Assembly: GCA_029556545.1 (NCBI GenBank)
Contig: JAKQEQ010000175.1
Span: 1-44,525 of the forward strand
Direction of reading: 5' to 3'
DNA from: Candidatus Hydrogenedentota bacterium
GTDB lineage: Bacteria; Hydrogenedentota; Hydrogenedentia; Hydrogenedentales; JAGMZX01
DNA length: 44,525 nucleotides
Part shown: in pieces, positions 42,819 to 44,525 of the stretch
Position numbering within the stretch: the first letter of the stretch is position 1
Layout: each line of letters starts with the position of its first letter
The notes under the pieces: generated by a model
Database searches by the model: none
The model's input: only the letters and a program-made list of their open reading frames with translations
What the model was told of the DNA's origin: nothing
Translations under genes and position numbers: made by a program

Positions 42819-44525
42819 ATGCCGTCGACCGTCGCGCTCACCCTCAGCAAGTGGGTCCTTGATCTGGCAACGCGCCTGATCAAGGCCAACGTCCGGCTTC
42901 ACAATACGGAACGATTGACGGACGACATGGCCGTCGTCTTCGTCGTGAATCACTTTACCCGTCTCGAGACCGTACTCCTCCCCTACGTCCTCCACCAGCA
43001 CACCGGCAAGGAAATCTGGGCGCTCGCCGCGGCGGAACTCTTTGTCGGGCGCATCGGCGAGTTTCTCGAATCCACCGGCACGGTCTCGACGCGCGACCCG
43101 GACCGCGACACGCGTATCGTTCGGTCGCTGCTCAACGGCGAGCATCCCTGGATGATCTTCCCCGAAGGCGCGATGATCAAGGACAAGCACGTCGTGAACG
43201 CGCGGGGCGAGTTCGAGGTCTATAGCGGCAACGGCCGCCGCCCCCCGCACACGGGCCCCGCCGCCTTGGCGTTGCGCGCCGAGTTCTACCGTCACAAGAT
43301 CGGCTGTCTCCATGCCCGGCCGGGTCAGCAAGGTTTGGCGCAAGCGCTCGAGAAATTCGCCCTCGACGCCGCGGAGCCCGCGCTGGCCAAGCGCACCGTC
43401 ATCGTGCCGGTCAATGTCACGTACTACCCCATGCGCGCCCACGAGAACCTGCTGAGGCGCATCGCCGAACGCTACGCCGACAACCTTACCCCCCGCGCCC
43501 TCGAGGAACTCTCGGTCGAAGGCACGACTCTGGCCGAGGACACGGACATCGATGTGACACTGGGCGACCCCATCGATGTGCGGACGTATCTGAACGCGCC
43601 AGAGTATGCCGCCATGATGGCCTGTGGCCTGAACGACATGGACGATCTCGAACGCGACCCGAAGTCGCTCTTCCAGGAAGCGGTGCAGCAGGTCGCGCGA
43701 CGGTATATGACCGCCATCTACCGGCTGACGACCTTGAATCTCGATCATGTGCTCGCCGCGATCCTGCGGCGAAGGCCCGCGGGCCGCTTCTCGGAGTCGG
43801 ATTTTCGCCGCCGCGCGTATCTCGGCGCCCGCCGGGTCCGCGCGCTGCCGGGATACCGGTGTCACAAAAGCCTAGACCAGTACCCGGAACTGCTTACTGA
43901 GGAGCCCTGCCCGCCTTATGACGATTTCCTCGCATTGTGCGATCGCGAGGGTGCGCTGCGCCGCCGCGGCGCGACCCTCATCAAGAACCCGCCACGGATA
44001 CACGATGCCGCCGACTTCCACCTCGTCCGCACGCGCGACATGACCTATGTCATCGCGAACGAAATCGAGCCGCTGGCCGAGGTGACGGACACGCTGAATC
44101 ACGTCGCGCGCGCTCCGCGCTGCTGGACCGCCCGACGGCTGCGCGAAATCCTGTGGGGCGAAGACCAGCATCGTTTCGAAGAGGACTACGCGCGTTATTA
44201 CGACCCCGCGCTCAGCAAAAAACCGGACGTCGGACGGCCCTTCTTTCTCAGGCCGCTTTGGCCGCGGGGGGGCGTCCTGCTGGTCCACGGCTACATGGCG
44301 GCCCCGCTCGAGGTGCGCAGCCTAGGCGAATACCTGTACACGCGCGGCTACGCCGTTTACGGCGTCCGCCTGCGGGGTCACGGCACGTCGCCCGTGGATC
44401 TCGCCGAAACGGGCTGGGAGGACTGGTACGCCTCGATCACGAACGGCTACGCCGTACTTCGGAGCCTGACCGATCACCTCGTCTGCTGCGGTTTCTCGAT
44501 GGGCGGGCTCATGGCCTTGCTCGCG
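42819..44525 (+). CDS. Acyltransferase-alpha/beta hydrolase fusion (3' end beyond window)
   Basis: At least 569 residues from ATG 42819, open at the right edge. Residues about 30-300 resemble PlsC-type 1-acylglycerol-phosphate acyltransferases: NHFTRLE (44-50) at the catalytic HxxxxD position, with Glu50 in place of Asp, FPEG (114-117) and IVPVNVTYYPM (195-205). A divergent region follows, then from about residue 484 an alpha/beta hydrolase starting GVLLVHGYMAAPLEVRSLG, with YGVRLRGHGTS and the nucleophile elbow GFSMGG (Ser560). Such a fusion might both acylate and deacylate, or transfer acyl chains between envelope lipids. GGAG precedes the start. The Asp and His of the hydrolase triad would lie outside the window. 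Confidence 0.85.
   Translation, partial: MPSTVALTLSKWVLDLATRLIKANVRLHNTERLTDDMAVVFVVNHFTRLETVLLPYVLHQHTGKEIWALAAAELFVGRIGEFLESTGTVSTRDPDRDTRIVRSLLNGEHPWMIFPEGAMIKDKHVVNARGEFEVYSGNGRRPPHTGPAALALRAEFYRHKIGCLHARPGQQGLAQALEKFALDAAEPALAKRTVIVPVNVTYYPMRAHENLLRRIAERYADNLTPRALEELSVEGTTLAEDTDIDVTLGDPIDVRTYLNAPEYAAMMACGLNDMDDLERDPKSLFQEAVQQVARRYMTAIYRLTTLNLDHVLAAILRRRPAGRFSESDFRRRAYLGARRVRALPGYRCHKSLDQYPELLTEEPCPPYDDFLALCDREGALRRRGATLIKNPPRIHDAADFHLVRTRDMTYVIANEIEPLAEVTDTLNHVARAPRCWTARRLREILWGEDQHRFEEDYARYYDPALSKKPDVGRPFFLRPLWPRGGVLLVHGYMAAPLEVRSLGEYLYTRGYAVYGVRLRGHGTSPVDLAETGWEDWYASITNGYAVLRSLTDHLVCCGFSMGGLMALLA

Overview
The window looks like a piece of a chromosome from a free-living, Gram-negative bacterium of the Planctomycetota/Verrucomicrobiota/Lentisphaerota/Hydrogenedentota type, with Candidatus Hydrogenedentota my best guess. 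The reasons are high GC, a prepilin-like protein with an H-x10-DG tail motif, a Tat-exported Gfo/Idh/MocA oxidoreductase beside DUF1080, ThuA and URO-D family proteins, large surface proteins with basic C-terminal anchors, and many small palindromic repeats in the gaps. No rRNA, transposase or CRISPR array is visible. The assignment is inference; no marker gene settles it.

Layout. 1-3900 is housekeeping: the 5' part of valS (type 2), a site-2 protease, tatA, a sigma-54-activator-like regulator that has lost its catalytic residues, and tRNA-Arg(ACG). 4374-7348 is a three-gene polyol/sugar operon (SDR, class II aldolase, zinc MDR dehydrogenase). 7385-9356 holds a DUF1559-type pseudopilin and a HigBA-like toxin-antitoxin pair. 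9430-21097 is a carbohydrate region: a GH116-like glycosidase, a discoidin-like lipid- or sugar-facing secreted protein, ThuA, a URO-D-type methyltransferase, a 1166-aa TIM barrel-DUF1080-HEAT fusion and two Gfo/Idh/MocA oxidoreductases. Taken together these fit oxidation of glycosides to 3-keto sugars followed by cleavage, which is inferred from family knowledge. A damaged small antitoxin-like gene and clpB follow.

25055-31477 is the most unusual part: a two-gene cassette with clearly lower GC and different codon use from everything around it. Gene one (1612 aa) joins a GHKL ATPase domain, two phosphoribosyltransferase-like domains and a degenerate second GHKL-like end. Gene two (526 aa) starts 3 nt later and joins an intact response-regulator receiver to an HD-type phosphohydrolase-like domain. 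A good sigma-70 promoter lies ahead of it. This looks like a horizontally acquired nucleotide-centred signalling or conflict (defence) system.

31882-39610 encodes two large exported proteins on the minus strand, a glycine-rich protein with Ig-like domains and a subtilisin-like protease with calcium-binding repeats, both ending in a hydrophobic segment plus basic tail. The window closes with GTP-dependent PEP carboxykinase, a PilZ protein behind a long leader, and an acyltransferase-alpha/beta-hydrolase fusion cut by the right edge.

The gaps carry several families of short palindromes and a 9-nt-period minisatellite; these are listed individually.
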